Assembly (NCBI GenBank): GCA_016839865.1
Contig: JAEOTN010000074.1
Coordinates: forward strand, 1 to 6,057
Direction of reading: 5' to 3'
DNA length: 6,057 nucleotides
Source of the DNA: Promethearchaeota archaeon
Lineage (GTDB): Archaea; Asgardarchaeota; Lokiarchaeia; Sigynarchaeales; MK-D1
Below the pieces are notes generated by a model. That model worked only from the letters and a program-made list of their open reading frames with translations, did not search any database and was not told the DNA's origin. The position numbers and the translations under genes are program-made. Shown here piece by piece: positions 1 to 6,057 of this stretch (position 1 is the first letter of the stretch; each line of letters opens with the position of its first letter).

Positions 1-1
1 A

Positions 2-1066
2 AAACATTCATCAGGAAAGGAATGCAACCCTCTTGCAGTGGTTTTAGGACATATCAAGCATCTTGCTGACACGAGAAAACCTGGAGATGTGTTAGGGTAC
101 TTCATGTTTAGAGGGGGAGAACCTTGTGTGGTTTGTAATTATTACGATTATTTGGAGAGCTTCATAATAGCAAATGAAATCGAGGATATGTTTATCTTCA
201 CATTTGATAAATACAATGATTTTATGGGGCTTGCAGCTGTGGATATTGTACGAACATTGCCCCGGTTTATCATTCTAGGAGATATGATGCATGAGGTTGA
301 AAGTGCATTACGGGTTGTGGGGAATGAAGAAGGATTACTTCAGTTAGAAAAATATTGGAATGGGTTTCTGAATGAAATGAAATCCATACGTAGAGCTCGT
401 AGAGGGATAAACAAACTAGTAAAACAAATTCGAACCATCCCAAGAGTGGGTTCCCCAAGATCTCACCCAAAAGTGTTACTTTCTGGAGATTTTTTTGTCA
501 GATTTAGCTCATACTTCTTAGAAGAACTCAGCCAATTGTATAATAATCATGGAGTAATCGTTAAATCTACAGATTTCTTTGAAGTTCTTTTGTATGGATT
601 ATATTACGGTGCGATGGCATTAGGCACCGCGAATTTAAAACATAAACTCATGGCGAGCAAAGTATCACTACGATTTATGGAATGGATAGAACATTCCACT
701 CGCAAAAAATTTGAAAAAACGGGATTATTGTTTTCCCATTCAACGGATATCGAACACATTTTTGATAACGCAAAATCTGTAATACATCCGATGATATATG
801 GTGAAGCTATCCCCGCAATTGGAAAAGGAATCGAAACTATCGAAGGAAATACATTTGATTCATTAATCCTTATTGGTCCACAATTTTGTTTACCATATAG
901 GATATCTCAAGCGATGTTAAAACCTATTTATCTTGAAAATCAAACACCATTCTTAGTTTATGATGCTGAAGTTACAGGTGCGACAATGAGTCCCAACATG
1001 AGGAGATTAGTATTAGCAAATATTCAACAAATTAGAAGACGAAAAGAACTAAGAAGTAGAAATTAA
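2..1066 (+). CDS. 2-hydroxyacyl-CoA dehydratase / CoA-enzyme activase-related protein, C-terminal part (5' end outside window)
   Basis: The frame is open from base 2 and runs into the window from the left, giving 354 visible residues. The GTG at 38 is not a credible start, because the 12 codons before it encode KHSSGKECNPLA, which holds a conserved family motif. Seen in order: GKECNP (visible residues 5-10), GGEPCVVCNYYDY (38-50, matching the family's GPCR-GQY region), a segment around LLSGDFFVRFSSYF (159-172) resembling the usual GEIYVR block, GEAIPAIGKGIE (267-278), and GPQFCLPY (292-299), the counterpart of the C-terminal PFGCMP motif, then a basic tail. The motif cysteines (8, 42, 296) are probably Fe-S ligands. 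Known: this group (COG3580/COG3581-like, with HgdB-like and DUF2229-like regions) often forms the C-terminus of very large proteins with BcrAD/BadFG ATPase domains that drive radical dehydration or reduction of acyl-CoA. Inferred: the missing N-terminus carries those domains. Substrate unknown. Converges on the uronate isomerase with a 4-base overlap. Confidence 0.75.
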   Translation, partial: KHSSGKECNPLAVVLGHIKHLADTRKPGDVLGYFMFRGGEPCVVCNYYDYLESFIIANEIEDMFIFTFDKYNDFMGLAAVDIVRTLPRFIILGDMMHEVESALRVVGNEEGLLQLEKYWNGFLNEMKSIRRARRGINKLVKQIRTIPRVGSPRSHPKVLLSGDFFVRFSSYFLEELSQLYNNHGVIVKSTDFFEVLLYGLYYGAMALGTANLKHKLMASKVSLRFMEWIEHSTRKKFEKTGLLFSHSTDIEHIFDNAKSVIHPMIYGEAIPAIGKGIETIEGNTFDSLILIGPQFCLPYRISQAMLKPIYLENQTPFLVYDAEVTGATMSPNMRRLVLANIQQIRRRKELRSRN

Positions 1067-2460
1067 AATCCAAAGAAATTCTTCGGACCATCGTAACATA
1101 TATGTTTTGCTACCCGTACTGCTAACTTCTCTGGAATTTGCCCCATCTCTACCATTTTTCCCAATACATCTGCTAAAACTCTTCGGAACATCTCTATCCG
1201 GGAACCATAAGATAACAATTTTCGAGAATCTGAAACCATACCTGCGAAATTCATCAGTAGATCCACGGAACTGATATATTCTAATTGGTTTTTCATTCCA
1301 ATTGGTGTATCATTAAACCACCATGCAGCTCCAAGGTTTACATTCTTTCCAAATGCTCGTGTAATTGTTGCAAGTGTTGATTGGTGGGATGGATCTAAAC
1401 AGTATAATACAACTTTTAATCCTCGATGTTTAGGTTCGACCAATGCATTGTTTTCATCAAAAGCGTTAAGAAAATCTAAGATCGGATCTACAATTTCCAC
1501 AGCGTGACTAGATATATCCCCTCCAGAATCCTCACCAATAGTTGTGATTATCGATTCTCGAACATCGCGTACAGCTCCAATATGGAGCTGCATTACCCAT
1601 CCTTCTTCTACATTCATTTTTGCAAATTCGTGAAGCATATAAGACATAAACAGCATATGTTCTTCCTCAGATGTATCTTCTTGGTTAAGTCTGTGCTCGA
1701 AAACTTCTTCTACATCTTGTTTTGCTACATCAAATCCTAAGGGTACTAAAATTCCATGATCACTTGCCACACAACCAAATTCTGCAAAATAATCATGTGT
1801 AATTTGAAGAGCTTCAATAAAATCATCTAACTTCACGATATTTTTATCGACTCGTTTACCTAATTTATCCACATAATCTATCCAAGATTCTTTATAGATA
1901 TTCATTGCATTGTCTGGACGCCAAGAGGGACGAATAACTCCTTTACCAAGTTTTTGCATAAGCTCTTTGTGGTCTTCTAATAAATCCGTTGGATCATTCG
2001 CCGTACACATGGATTCTACATTCATTTCTTCTAGAATTTTCTGAGGAGTTTTGTCCGATTGGGATAAAATTTCCTTAGATTTATCCCATATAGCTTTTGC
2101 AGTGGATTTTGAGACGAGATCTGTAATTCCTAGACGTTGCCGCAAATCTAGGTGAACCCACTCATATACGGGATTTCCAACAAAATCCTCAAATACTTCG
2201 GCTAATTTCATCCATTTCTGAAGATTGGTGGCATTTCCCGTAATATAATTTTCTGGAACTCCTCTTTTTCGCAATAATTCCCACACATAATGGTCAGTTG
2301 CGGCTTCAACCTGCCATATATCTGTATAATTCTGGTTGACTAATATTTCATGTGGGTCACTATGGTTATGTGCATCAACAATTGGCAATCCTTTAATTTC
2401 TTTAAAGATGGATTGTGCTGTTTTCGAGGTTAAGAGATAGTTCTCATCTAAAAAAACCAT
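1063..2460 (-). CDS. uxaC: Uronate isomerase (glucuronate/galacturonate isomerase)
   Basis: 465 residues, full length for the family. It should catalyse cytoplasmic D-glucuronate to D-fructuronate and D-galacturonate to D-tagaturonate, the first step of hexuronate catabolism. Seen: a typical N-terminus (FLDENYLL at 3-10), DAHNH (29-33) giving metal ligands His31 and His33 of an amidohydrolase-fold barrel, TANDPTDLLEDH (153-164), RPD (181-183), SDHG (233-236), QLHIGAVR (291-298), GAAWWFNDTPIGM (377-389) and MVSDSRKLLSY (408-418), whose Asp411 and Arg413 fit the catalytic strand-8 DSR. The next block reads SRIEMFRR where enterobacterial enzymes have RHEYFRR; as I recall, Thermotoga-type enzymes are similar (SRTEMFRR). 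The ATG at 2460 fits the family N-terminus. No good SD precedes it; a TATA-like box lies 21 bases upstream. It follows the FAH gene on the same strand after 84 bases. Other hexuronate steps (oxidoreductase, dehydratase, KDG kinase/aldolase) are not in the window. Confidence 0.93.
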   Translation of the reverse strand: MVFLDENYLLTSKTAQSIFKEIKGLPIVDAHNHSDPHEILVNQNYTDIWQVEAATDHYVWELLRKRGVPENYITGNATNLQKWMKLAEVFEDFVGNPVYEWVHLDLRQRLGITDLVSKSTAKAIWDKSKEILSQSDKTPQKILEEMNVESMCTANDPTDLLEDHKELMQKLGKGVIRPSWRPDNAMNIYKESWIDYVDKLGKRVDKNIVKLDDFIEALQITHDYFAEFGCVASDHGILVPLGFDVAKQDVEEVFEHRLNQEDTSEEEHMLFMSYMLHEFAKMNVEEGWVMQLHIGAVRDVRESIITTIGEDSGGDISSHAVEIVDPILDFLNAFDENNALVEPKHRGLKVVLYCLDPSHQSTLATITRAFGKNVNLGAAWWFNDTPIGMKNQLEYISSVDLLMNFAGMVSDSRKLLSYGSRIEMFRRVLADVLGKMVEMGQIPEKLAVRVAKHICYDGPKNFFGF

Positions 2461-2544
2461 ACCTAAAGATCCAACAAATTAATTTTAAATCTTCGCACAA
2501 GATAAAAATAAACTGAAAGTGTTAATGATAGAAATCAGTATCTT
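2461..2544 (-). other. 84-base spacer between FAH gene and uxaC
   Basis: Read on the minus strand, this spacer first carries a T-rich stretch (minus-strand TTTATTTTTATC, plus coordinates 2501-2512), a possible archaeal-type termination region for the FAH gene. A TATA-like box for uxaC follows. The order suggests uxaC can be transcribed independently even though both genes point the same way, but read-through as an operon is equally possible. No coding potential or strong hairpin was noticed. Confidence 0.4.
2482..2489 (-). promoter_or_regulatory. Putative TATA box of uxaC
   Basis: On the minus strand the sequence is TTTAAAAT, preceded by purine-rich CGAAGA, which could serve as a BRE. Its downstream edge lies 21 bases before the uxaC ATG, so a transcript starting about 26 bases from the box centre would begin at or next to the start codon. 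This fits a leaderless archaeal mRNA and the lack of a normally spaced SD. In so AT-rich a genome such a box can occur by chance. Confidence 0.35.
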
Positions 2545-3405
2545 TTATTCGTGGACGACAGGATTTGATAATGAGGGGAAATTTTCAATATAACAACCGA
2601 TTACATCACCATGTTTTAAGGCAACGGCACGAGGAGTCCCTGTGGAAATAATATCTCCTGGTTTCAATGTCATTACTTTTGAATGAAAGGAAACCAGAAA
2701 ATCTGGAGGAAATGTCATATTCTGAATGATATTTTCCGCATGGACTTTACCGTTATGAATTGTTGCTACATTAGTGTTAAGTATATCAGGAACTTCATCA
2801 GGTGTTAATAAAACGGGTCCAAACGAGAAGAATGTATCAAAATTCTTACTAAAAGTGAGATAGCGTGGATTTTTTCGTAAAATACTTTCTGCAGTCATGT
2901 CAATAATGCATGTAAAACCAGCAACAACATCCATCCACTGTTCTTTTAGTACATTCTTGCATTTTTTGCCAATTATTACTCCAAGTTCCGCTTCTCCCGT
3001 AGTTTTTTCTGACATCGATGGGAGTACTATTTTGTTTCCATGACCAATTATTGTAGTATCAGCTTTCATAAAGCTAGCCGGAATGGAAGAGAGAGTTTTT
3101 TCATCCAAATCCTTCGCATGATCTCGATAATTTAGCCCAATCCCCCAAATTTTTGAAGGAAATCGATATAACGGAGCGATTTTTACAGTGGGTAGCGATA
3201 TATTGTTAATCTGAGAAATAGCAGATAGTTTACTCTGTACATGACTTTTCAGTGTGTAAAACTGATCGTTCATAAAAATTTCATCTAAATGGATAGGAAA
3301 TTCCCATCCATATGTTTCATTCACGGATTTCAGCGGTATAACTTTATCTCCAAAGATTAATCCAGATTCTTCGGCTTGACCTTGATAAAAACTTATGAAT
3401 CGCAT
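2545..3405 (-). CDS. Fumarylacetoacetate hydrolase (FAH) family protein, probably acting on a 2-keto/2,4-diketo sugar acid
   Basis: 286 residues, normal for two-part FAH proteins: an N-terminal domain (about 1-75) and the catalytic FAH domain (about 80-280). Seen: WGIGLNYRDHAKD (87-99) with the conserved loop His96; GEAELGVIIGKKCKNV (137-152), with Glu138 and Glu140 as the E-x-E metal ligands; IIDMTAE (167-173), with Asp169 as the third ligand; FDTFFSFGPVLL (189-200); and GDIISTGTP (250-258). All expected metal-binding residues are present, so it should be an active Mg/Mn-dependent enzyme. Known members hydrolyse C-C bonds (2,4-diketo-3-deoxy-rhamnonate or -fuconate, fumarylpyruvate, acylpyruvates), dehydrate 2-keto-3-deoxy-pentonates, or decarboxylate oxaloacetate; sequence alone does not separate these. 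The uronate isomerase and LarA neighbours favour a sugar-acid substrate (inference). The ATG at 3405 fits the family start (MRFISF) and lies 64 bases from the divergent LarA-family gene; no SD precedes it. Confidence 0.85.
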   Translation of the reverse strand: MRFISFYQGQAEESGLIFGDKVIPLKSVNETYGWEFPIHLDEIFMNDQFYTLKSHVQSKLSAISQINNISLPTVKIAPLYRFPSKIWGIGLNYRDHAKDLDEKTLSSIPASFMKADTTIIGHGNKIVLPSMSEKTTGEAELGVIIGKKCKNVLKEQWMDVVAGFTCIIDMTAESILRKNPRYLTFSKNFDTFFSFGPVLLTPDEVPDILNTNVATIHNGKVHAENIIQNMTFPPDFLVSFHSKVMTLKPGDIISTGTPRAVALKHGDVIGCYIENFPSLSNPVVHE

Positions 3406-3469
3406 ATCTTATTTGCATTTGATTTTCCTAATATAAAAACTATTTAGAGATGTTAGAATTTGTATAAAC
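3406..3469. promoter_or_regulatory. Divergent promoter region between FAH gene and larA homologue
   Basis: These 64 bases must hold the start signals of both flanking genes unless transcription begins outside them. Neither start codon has an SD at normal spacing: TAGGAAAATC lies about 15-24 bases before the FAH ATG, and the LarA ATG is preceded by TTTGTATAAAC. A single A/T element sits near the middle. The tight arrangement suggests co-regulation, but I see no clear operator such as a long inverted repeat. Confidence 0.5.
3431..3439. promoter_or_regulatory. Putative shared TATA element (ATATAAAAA / TTTTTATAT)
   Basis: The plus strand reads ATATAAAAA, 30 bases before the larA-homologue ATG; the minus strand reads TTTTTATAT, 25 bases before the FAH ATG. 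Archaeal start sites about 26 bases from the box centre would give leaders of about 8 and 3-4 bases, so one element could serve both directions, or each gene could use a separate overlapping box. Position and composition are the only evidence. Confidence 0.35.
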
Positions 3470-4726
3470 ATGGAATACCATATGCCTTATGGTAAAGATC
3501 ATATCTCCATTTCGATACCGGATTCGATCAATCAAGTTGAGCTTAAATTACCAACACATCCCACTGTGAAATTTCCTGAAAAATTACTGTATTCAACATT
3601 TGAAATGCCAATTCAGTCTAAATCCTTAAATGATATAATAGAAAATAAATTACCTGTCTCAACAGTTGTAGTAGTTGATGATCAAACCCGTAAATTCCCT
3701 CACAGATTAATTTTACCTCCCTTGTTGAAATATCTCGAAATCCACGGAATTTCTAATACTTCAATAACAATTCTAGTAGCGACAGGTGTGCATCGACAAC
3801 CCACAAAAGCTCAATTGGAATACTTATTTGGATCAGAAATAGTAAAAAACTACAATATTGCATGGAATGACCAGCAAAACGGAAATTTTGTTGACTATGG
3901 AACGACATCAAAGGGAACACCAGTTAAATTCAATAGTATTTATACTACTGCAGATCTAAAAATACTGGTTACTGATGTTACTCTCCATTATTTCGCCGGA
4001 TATGGGGGAGACCGTAAATCGATTTTTCCTGGGGTAGCCTCTGCTACTTCGATTAATAAAAATCACGCTTTAGTTATGCAAGGGATTTATCCAGGACAAA
4101 TTGAACGTAATCCTATACATGATGACATGATGGAAGCCGCACAAAAGGTGGGTGCAGATTTCGTAGTTAATGTAAGTTTGGATAGTGAGGGAAACATACT
4201 TGATATCAAAAGTGGTGGATTAAAACATGCATTTTTAGAAGCAGTAAAAAAATACAGACAAACATGTGTTATACCAATTAAGAATCAAGCGGATCTGTTA
4301 ATAATTAGTGCAGGAGGACACCCTTTTGATAGCAACTACCAACAAAGTATGAAAGCAATAATGCAATGTCAAAATGCAGTGAGAAGGGGAGGAAAAGTGA
4401 TATATTTCGTGAAGGCAGAAAATGGAATTGGTATTCCTGCCTTTAAAAAGTATTTAGACGAATTCCCAAACTCACAATCAATGCTACAATATACTCAAAC
4501 TCACGAATATCAACAAGGAATGCATAATGCCTACTACTACCGCAAATTCACAGAAGAACATGATGTTTATTATCATACGGATTTACCTAAAGGATATGTA
4601 AAAGATACTCTTAATGTAAATACCATCGAGGTCGATCAATTAGCTTTTGAAAAATTGATCTATGATTCTAACACAGTTTATATCATTCGACATGGCACAA
4701 AAATGATGATTCAGCTTCATAATTAG
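3470..4726 (+). CDS. LarA-family nickel-pincer-dependent 2-hydroxyacid racemase/epimerase
   Basis: 418 residues, close to the about 424 of Lactiplantibacillus plantarum lactate racemase. Seen: PYGKDHISISIPD (6-18); DDQTR (70-74), placing Asp71 and Arg74 at the lactate-racemase carboxylate-binding Asp72/Arg75; TGVHRQPT (105-112) with catalytic His108; LHYFAGYGGDRKSIFPGVA (172-190), with His173 as the second catalytic histidine and Lys183 as the lysine that covalently holds the nickel-pincer nucleotide; NH (198-199), with His199 as Ni ligand. All cofactor and catalytic residues are kept. In GGHPFDSNYQQSMKA (282-296), Gln292 and Lys295 match Gln295/Lys298, but Gln291 stands where lactate racemase has Tyr294, and Tyr347 seems to replace Trp358 (alignment by eye). 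Together with uronate and FAH genes, this favours a substrate other than lactate, perhaps an aldonate (inference). No larB, larC or larE in the window, so cofactor synthesis must be encoded elsewhere. An alternative start is the ATG at 3482; the TATA position favours 3470. Confidence 0.88.
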   Translation: MEYHMPYGKDHISISIPDSINQVELKLPTHPTVKFPEKLLYSTFEMPIQSKSLNDIIENKLPVSTVVVVDDQTRKFPHRLILPPLLKYLEIHGISNTSITILVATGVHRQPTKAQLEYLFGSEIVKNYNIAWNDQQNGNFVDYGTTSKGTPVKFNSIYTTADLKILVTDVTLHYFAGYGGDRKSIFPGVASATSINKNHALVMQGIYPGQIERNPIHDDMMEAAQKVGADFVVNVSLDSEGNILDIKSGGLKHAFLEAVKKYRQTCVIPIKNQADLLIISAGGHPFDSNYQQSMKAIMQCQNAVRRGGKVIYFVKAENGIGIPAFKKYLDEFPNSQSMLQYTQTHEYQQGMHNAYYYRKFTEEHDVYYHTDLPKGYVKDTLNVNTIEVDQLAFEKLIYDSNTVYIIRHGTKMMIQLHN

Positions 4727-4809
4727 AGTTCATTCTTTCATGAAAAACACAATCCAAAATCTATCTTTACTACACCAAGCAAATGGAAAACTAAAAAAAA
4801 TTGAAAGGA
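4727..4809. other. 83-base convergent spacer between larA homologue and malic enzyme
   Basis: The spacer separates two convergent genes. The plus strand has only short T clusters after the LarA stop and a 10-base palindrome TTTCATGAAA (4736-4745), too short to call a terminator. The minus strand has a clear oligo(T) tract just after the malic enzyme stop. Nothing coding was noticed. Confidence 0.5.
4793..4800 (-). terminator. Oligo(T) terminator after malic enzyme
   Basis: On the minus strand, eight consecutive T residues begin 9 bases after the malic enzyme TAA stop (4812-4810). No GC-rich hairpin precedes them, so this is not a classical bacterial intrinsic terminator, but oligo(T) alone is the usual archaeal termination signal. 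Confidence 0.5.
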
Positions 4810-6057
4810 TTATTCTTTATAGGGGGGAATGAACCCATTTTTCATCAAACTTTGGGAAATATCCCGTGTTTGTTTAATGATTGCTTCTGCTTGTTCGAAG
4901 ATTTCAGCACGAGACAATTTAATTCGTGCAAGACCTTGTTCAATTGCTTTCATACCCACTGCTGCGGCTTCTCTTGGGTAAATCTCCCAATCACCCATAG
5001 TTGGAATAATTTGGTCTTCTCGTAATCCCTTTTCTTCTTGAACTAGAGCTATTTCTTCAGCTGCAGCTATACACATTTCGTCAGTGATGGTAACAGCACG
5101 CACATCCAATGTTCCTCGGAAGATTCCAGGAAATCCTAGAGAATTATTTACTTGATTTTCAAAATCAGATCTTCCCGTCGCAACAATTCGTGCACCAGCC
5201 TCTTTTGCATCCCAAGGCCAAATCTCAGGAATCGGATTCGCACATGCAAATACTATTGCATCATCTGCCATAGAAGAAATCCATTCTTTCTTAACTGTAT
5301 CAGGTCCAGGTTTAGATAAACCACACAAAAAATCAGCACCATTCAGCGCTTCTGCAATTCCACCTGTCAAACCCTCACCATTTGTATTTTTTGCAAGGTC
5401 CAATTTATATCCAGTTAAGTCTTTCCGATCTAAACTTAGGATCCCTTTAGAATCCGTGAAAATACACTTTTTCGGATCATAACCTGCTGAGAATAAAATT
5501 CTCGAGATCGCAACGTTTGCTGCACCAGATCCAATTAATGCAAATTTCACTTCAGATTTTTTCTTTCCAACTATTTTCAATGCATTAATTAATCCTGCAA
5601 GAGTTACACAAGCTGTACCTTGCTGGTCATCATGCCAAACAGGTATGTTCACCTCAGGATCCGCTCGCAACGTATCCAATACTTTGAAGCATTTCGGTTT
5701 TGAAATATCCTCCAAATTTATACCACCGAAGGTGGGTTGAATCCATTTCACAATCTGAATTATTTGGTCTGCATCTAAATCCGGGCCTATACATAATGGC
5801 CAGGCATCTACTCCCCCTAAATATTTAAATAATAGAGCTTTTCCTTCCATAACAGGCATTGCAGCTTCCGGACCAATATCCCCTAATCCCAAAACACGGG
5901 TTCCATCGGAAACAACAGCGACCGTGTTCCACTTGTGAGTATGTTTGTAAACTAACTCTTTATTCTTGTGGATTTCTCGGCACGGGGCGGCAACACCGGG
6001 TGAATACCAAATCCCAAAATCTTGGAAATCCCGAATTGAGCATCGGGGAACAGTTGC
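4810..6057 (-). CDS. NAD(P)-dependent malic enzyme, N-terminus outside window
   Basis: The reading frame is open to the right edge, giving 415 visible residues. The TTG at 5892 is not the true start: the 55 codons before it encode conserved sequence, including IWYSPGVAAPC (visible 16-26) and NTVAVVSDG. The enzyme oxidatively decarboxylates malate to pyruvate and CO2 with reduction of NAD(P), in the cytoplasm. Seen: Tyr18 of YSPGV (catalytic acid), GLGDIGPEAAMPVMEGKA with Lys73 (catalytic base), Glu116-Asp117 and the HDDQQGT loop (142-148), giving the divalent-metal ligands, GSGAAN (176-181, Rossmann dinucleotide loop) ending in FTDSKG, FACANPIPEI (270-279), and ATGRSDFENQVNNSLGFPGIFRG (293-315). 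The strand after the Rossmann loop ends in Asp-Ser, which may hint at NAD, but I would not assign the cofactor. No C-terminal phosphotransacetylase domain follows, so it is the short form, not MaeB. It ends at NGFIPPYKE and is followed by oligo(T). Confidence 0.93.
   Translation of the reverse strand, partial: ATVPRCSIRDFQDFGIWYSPGVAAPCREIHKNKELVYKHTHKWNTVAVVSDGTRVLGLGDIGPEAAMPVMEGKALLFKYLGGVDAWPLCIGPDLDADQIIQIVKWIQPTFGGINLEDISKPKCFKVLDTLRADPEVNIPVWHDDQQGTACVTLAGLINALKIVGKKKSEVKFALIGSGAANVAISRILFSAGYDPKKCIFTDSKGILSLDRKDLTGYKLDLAKNTNGEGLTGGIAEALNGADFLCGLSKPGPDTVKKEWISSMADDAIVFACANPIPEIWPWDAKEAGARIVATGRSDFENQVNNSLGFPGIFRGTLDVRAVTITDEMCIAAAEEIALVQEEKGLREDQIIPTMGDWEIYPREAAAVGMKAIEQGLARIKLSRAEIFEQAEAIIKQTRDISQSLMKNGFIPPYKE

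Noticed and set aside
270..470. Open frame of 66 codons on the minus strand
   Set aside because: It lies wholly inside the activase-related gene on the other strand and has no family-like motif or start signal.
1504..1740. Open frame of 78 codons on the plus strand, Phe/Tyr/Cys-rich
   Set aside because: It is antisense to the conserved uronate isomerase core; its composition reflects the complementary codons.
2461..2480. AGG close to the uxaC ATG (minus strand CTTTAGGTATG) as a ribosome binding site
   Set aside because: The AGG ends only one base before the ATG, too close for SD pairing, so it does not support SD-led initiation.
4736..4745. Palindrome TTTCATGAAA just after the larA-homologue stop
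   Set aside because: A 10-base AT-rich palindrome is too short for a stable terminator hairpin and is expected by chance; no second copy was noticed.
4801..5025. Open frame of 74 codons on the plus strand, Cys/Phe-rich
   Set aside because: It is antisense to the malic enzyme C-terminus, and its odd composition is a by-product of that coding strand.
5617..5640. DDQQGT in the malic enzyme instead of the DDQHGT of E. coli MaeB
   Set aside because: Both metal-binding Asp residues remain, and Gln at this position occurs, as I recall, in other short-form malic enzymes such as Thermotoga, so it is ordinary variation.

Overview
The window is an AT-rich, gene-dense piece (mid-30s % GC by eye) with five protein-coding genes, two of them cut by the window edges. 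No RNA gene, mobile element, CRISPR array or long repeat is visible, and no gene-free stretch exceeds about 85 bases. The gene content points to an anaerobe: part of an activase/dehydratase-type Fe-S protein, a nickel-pincer racemase/epimerase (LarA family), a uronate isomerase, a fumarylacetoacetate-hydrolase (FAH) fold enzyme and a malic enzyme. None of the three starts inside the window has a convincing Shine-Dalgarno sequence. Each instead has an A/T-rich, TATA-like box about 20-35 bases upstream, the spacing of archaeal leaderless or short-leader transcripts. An AT-rich archaeon, possibly an Asgard-type lineage, is my best guess, but this is inference; a bacterium with weak SD use cannot be excluded.

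Layout: (1) Bases 2-1066 on + hold the C-terminal part of a large 2-hydroxyacyl-CoA dehydratase/activase-related protein, running in from the left. (2) Bases 1063-2460 on - hold a full uronate isomerase; it converges on gene 1 and shares the palindrome TTAA, so both stop codons overlap. (3) Bases 2545-3405 on - hold a FAH-family hydrolase/lyase, 84 bases upstream of the isomerase on the same strand. (4) Bases 3470-4726 on + hold a LarA-family nickel-dependent 2-hydroxyacid racemase/epimerase, divergent from the FAH gene across 64 bases. (5) Bases 4810-6057 on - hold a malic enzyme whose N-terminus lies beyond the right edge; an oligo(T) tract follows its stop.

How they may work together: the isomerase interconverts hexuronates and ketouronates, FAH-family enzymes often act late in sugar-acid (2-keto-3-deoxy-acid type) pathways, LarA homologues epimerise 2-hydroxy acids including aldonates, and malic enzyme links C4 acids to pyruvate. 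The central three genes therefore look like part of a sugar-acid catabolic locus. The most interesting lead is the LarA homologue: its cofactor-binding and catalytic residues are intact, but positions expected near the substrate differ from lactate racemase. I see no wholly new system.
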